Translations under genes and position numbers: made by a program
Part shown: in pieces, positions 61,335-64,000 of the stretch
How the letters are laid out: each line of letters begins with the position of its first letter
Position numbering within the stretch: the stretch's first letter is position 1
The notes under the pieces: model-generated
Told to the model about the DNA's origin: nothing
The model's input: only the letters and a program-made list of their open reading frames with translations
Database searches by the model: none
Source: Orobanche coerulescens
Taxonomy: Eukaryota; Streptophyta; Magnoliopsida; Lamiales; Orobanchaceae
Assembly: GCA_033398695.1 (NCBI GenBank)
Contig: CM065815.1
Location: forward strand, 5,760,501-5,824,500
Direction: 5' to 3'
DNA: 64,000 bases

Positions 61335-62267
61335 GGTGCATTCAGTATTCAGTCTAATAAGTGAAAAATAAACTGTTCCTAAACCCGGATATCATGAATA
61401 AAGTACGGTCGACATAAGCTTACAATCTAAATAATTGAGGCCCTCTTTACTTTTTACTTAATGGGCTGAATACTAAATGGTCTGAATCGCTCAGACATTT
61501 TTTTTGTTTACTTTTTGCTGAATGGGCTGGAATTTGGCATTGTGATTCAGCCTAAAAAATAAGGTGGTTCCCATTCAGCACAAAAAATTACGCATCCTGC
61601 CCTTCACCTACCGCACGGGTCGCTCAGATTTCTCCTCTCCACTTTTTTCTCCCCTTCTCTCTCCCGTCCCTTTTACCGTCCCTTTTCTTCTCTCTCCGCC
61701 GTTCTCTTTTCACTTGCCTCTTTTCGCCCCGTTTTCGTCCCTTTTCTCGCCCCTTTTTCGTCCCTTTTCTCGCCTCTTTTCCGCCTCATCGTCGCCCACC
61801 AGTAAACAGGGCCCTCATCGCGTCCGCATCGCCCTCGCCCGCCTCACCGTCGCCCGCCTCACCGACGCCCGCCTCACCGTCGCCATCGCCGTCGCAGCAG
61901 GTTCCTTTTTTGATTCCAGAAATCACCCATGTTTTCTGATTATTTTTTATGCCAGATTTATCCTTCTTGTTTATTTTCAGTTTGTGGCTATTCTTCAGAT
62001 TTTCAATTTTACATTATTCCAGATTTTGATTGGTGCTATTTTTCTAATTCCAGTGATTCCAGATTTTTGTTGCTATTTTTTGCTTTCTTTCTGGTAGAGG
62101 TAAATAGCAGTTGATGATTTCATCTTGTTTTGATTTCTGGTAGAGATAAATATCAGTTACGATGGGAGTGTTTGTTATGATGTATATTTAGTTTTTTTTT
62201 CATTTCTTCGAGGGATTCCGTGGCTGCTTGTTGGTAGTTGTTTTGATAATTTCATCTTGTTTTAGGT

Positions 62268-63168
62268 ATGGAACAAATTGGGAAAACACAACCAAATAAA
62301 CGAACTAGGATAAGTTGGAGGGACCCCAATGTTATGAAGACCTTTTTGGAAAGTTGTATTCTTGAGGTTTCATTGAATGGGAAAGAAGGTAGTGCATTAA
62401 AGCCAAATTCATGGATCAAAGTTGTTGAAACCCTCAAAGCAACTCATAATTTTATCGTTGACAAGAAGCAGATGCGTAATAAATTTGATTATCTAAAGGG
62501 AAAATATGGAGCATGGTTGAAATTAAACAACAAAACTGGCAATTTGTATGTTAACACCTCAAGAATGGGAATTGGAGAGTGAGGTATATTCATAATTGGC
62601 AATTTATTTTCAGTTTTTATTTAATTTGTATATTGATAACTTTATTTTTTTAACACAGTCCAATAAATATGTTGAATATTTGAGGACGTCAAGTCTACTA
62701 TACCCTGAGTTGTGTGCACAACTATTTGAGGGTGGTGTGTGCACGGGTATTGGAGGCTATGGACCGACATCAAAAGACCCTATGCCAACCGTTGAGCCTC
62801 TCGCGTTCACAGCTTTCGAAGACCCTATATCAAGTGAACAAGCTCCCATATCGTCAACACTTAGTTCCTCTCGTACTCAGGTTGACAAGAAAAAAAGAAA
62901 GGCTAGAGAAGTAACCTCGGATTTAGATGAGAAACTTATGATTTTTCTAGATAATATGGCATTAAAACACGAGAAACCCGATCCTTTCTCGTATGAAGCA
63001 TGCATGAAAAAATTGAACGACCTTGAATGGGGAAAAGAAGATCCATTGTTTCGCATTGCTTTTTCTTTTCTTACGGATAGCCGGAATAGAGAAGCATGGA
63101 TTGGAATACCGTCAGAGTTTGCTAAGGATTGGGTAAAAATGGTTGGAGCAAAACAAGGATACCACTAG
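62268..63168 (+). CDS. Harbinger ORF1, Myb/SANT-like DNA-binding protein (2 exons, junction uncertain)
   Basis: From ATG 62268 the first part gives ISWRDPNVMKTFLESCILEV, then WIKVVETL and KKQMRNKFDYLKGKYGAWLK, the Myb/SANT-like fold of plant Harbinger ORF1 proteins. These bind transposon ends and bring the transposase into the nucleus. The second part (from about 62660 after TTAACACAG) continues KYVEYLRTSSLLYPELCAQL, FEGGVCTGIGGYGP, then a Ser/Thr-rich linker, a basic KKKRKAREV stretch (likely nuclear localisation) and a helical C-terminus ending at 63168. The obvious donor GTGAGG at 62579 would not keep frame with that acceptor, so either another splice site is used or the copy has a small defect. 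Confidence 0.65.
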
Positions 63169-63475
63169 TTCACTATTTGGTATTTTTTTTACTAGTTTTG
63201 CTGTTTTTGAATGATATTTGGGACTTGTTTTTTGTTGGGACTATTTGGTTCTGTTTTATTGTTGCTGTTTCTATTTGGTAAAGACCAAGTTCTTGTCTTT
63301 TTTTTTTCCATTGTTATGACTATTTTTTGTTGTGACTGTTGCTGTTCTTTTCCATTGGCCCATTGTTATGACTATTTTTTATTGTGACTATCCATTGTTG
63401 TAACTATTTTTTTTTTCAATGTTATGACTGTTGCTGTTGTTTTTATGATAATTTGTGATGTTTTTACGAATAGAT

Positions 63476-64000
63476 ATGCCGACTCTCGAGGAAGAAATTC
63501 TTTTTGTAATTCTAATACATATATACTTAAGACGAAGAAGAGTTGCTTCAACAAGACGAGAAATGATACACGATAATACTTCGGCAATGAGTGGATATGC
63601 ATACACCCAAGAGCTACTAAATGGATCCAGTACGCAATGTCAAGATTTGATGCGACTATCTCGTGAAGCATATATACTATTATGCCAACATTTTAGACAA
63701 AACAATTGGGTGAAAGATAGTAAACATGTTAGCGTTGAGGAGAAGATGGCAATGTTTTTAACAATTCTTGGACATAATGAACGTTTTAGAGTAATTAAAC
63801 GTAGATTTCAACATTATACAAGAACTGTTCATGTTTATTTTCATGAAGTTCAGCAAGGAATGATGGAATTCGCAAGAGAAATTATAGTGCCAACAAATTC
63901 AGAGGCAACTTCGAACATGTCAAATCATCATAGATGCTTGAGAGAAAAATTTCTGGTATGTTTTACAGTTGTGATTTGGTAAAAATTCTTGATATTAATA
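63476..64000 (+). CDS. Harbinger ORF2 transposase, N-terminal part (partial)
   Basis: The ATG at 63476 starts MPTLEEEILFV. Recognisable blocks are CQDLMRLSREAYILLCQHF, VSVEEKMAMFLTILGHNERF and RVIKRRFQHYTRTVHVYFHE, the N-terminal helical region of HARBI1-like (DDE_Tnp_4) transposases. The frame reaches a stop at 63982, but a donor-like GTATGT follows TTTCTG at 63957, so the catalytic DDE part is probably encoded by a downstream exon outside the window. The transposase would cut and join DNA at TWA targets. Activity cannot be judged from this part. Confidence 0.75.

Larger units (their letters stand above)
61439..64000 (+). mobile_element. PIF/Harbinger transposon, 5' part (runs off the window)
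   Basis: A terminal-repeat-like GGCCCTCTTTACTTTTTACT begins at about 61439, and a related GTTTACTTTTTGCTGAATGG lies near 61508. It is followed by a CT-rich leader, a Myb/SANT-like ORF1 and a transposase ORF2, both on the + strand, which is the standard two-gene layout of the superfamily. The right end is beyond 64000, so TSD and intactness cannot be tested. The long ORF at 61564-62097 is CT-rich leader sequence and is not judged to be a gene. Confidence 0.75.

Noticed and set aside
61564..62097. 177-codon ORF at the start of the Harbinger element
   Set aside because: It is CT-rich leader sequence giving a Ser/Pro/Phe-rich translation with no family features; the Myb/SANT-like ORF1 starts at 62268.

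Overview
This window is nuclear DNA of a flowering plant, most likely a eudicot. The evidence is intron-rich genes with GT-AG introns, plant lineages of Ty1-copia, Ty3-gypsy, RTE-LINE, hAT and PIF/Harbinger elements, and AT-rich spacers. The species cannot be named from the sequence alone. Two host genes look intact: a cytochrome P450 of the CYP704C type (+ strand, 25153-29515, 5 exons, 515 aa) and a very long BEACH-domain gene of the BEACH C2 type (- strand, 59140-32646, 30 coding exons, about 2939 aa). They are convergent, with about 3.1 kb between their stop codons. Nearly everything else is transposable-element DNA.

Layout. 1-1856: 3' end of a Ty1-copia element (RNase H tail, leader, 3' LTR). 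2510-10917: a complete Tat-like Ty3-gypsy element with a perfect 5-bp target-site duplication (TSD); it has gag and a decayed antisense ORF but no recognisable protease, RT, RNase H or integrase. About 11.3-12.86 kb: a DNA transposon with long terminal inverted repeats and internal tandem repeats of about 285 bp. 13124-24573: a three-layer nest. A hAT element (8-bp TSD) contains a Tekay-type chromoviral gypsy element on the - strand (5-bp TSD), and the left LTR of that element contains a small hAT derivative (8-bp TSD). 24.6-24.9 kb: a tRNA-derived SINE-like sequence and a long hairpin. Then come the P450 gene, a Tourist-like MITE that touches its stop codon, a gene-free spacer, and the BEACH gene. 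Introns 2 and 6 of the BEACH gene have been enlarged to 4-4.6 kb by LINE, gypsy and hAT insertions, and all exons are spared. 60.8-61.3 kb: a hAT MITE in the BEACH promoter region. 61.4-64.0 kb: the 5' part of a PIF/Harbinger element (Myb/SANT-like ORF1 and transposase ORF2) that runs off the window.

How the parts work together. The P450 is predicted to be an ER-anchored monooxygenase. The BEACH protein is a large membrane-traffic scaffold (ConA-like, PH-BEACH, BEACH, WD40). The sequence gives no sign that they share a pathway. The most unusual points are (1) a minisatellite in P450 intron 1 that repeats the 3' end of exon 1 together with its splice donor; (2) a MITE that supplies the last base of the P450 stop codon; (3) a patch of about 5.3 kb in the Tat-like element where CAG/CTG sites read as CG-containing variants, while the rest of the LTR pair is almost identical; and (4) the fully resolved three-layer nest. 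I found no CRISPR array, rRNA gene, or sign of a bacterial or viral system.
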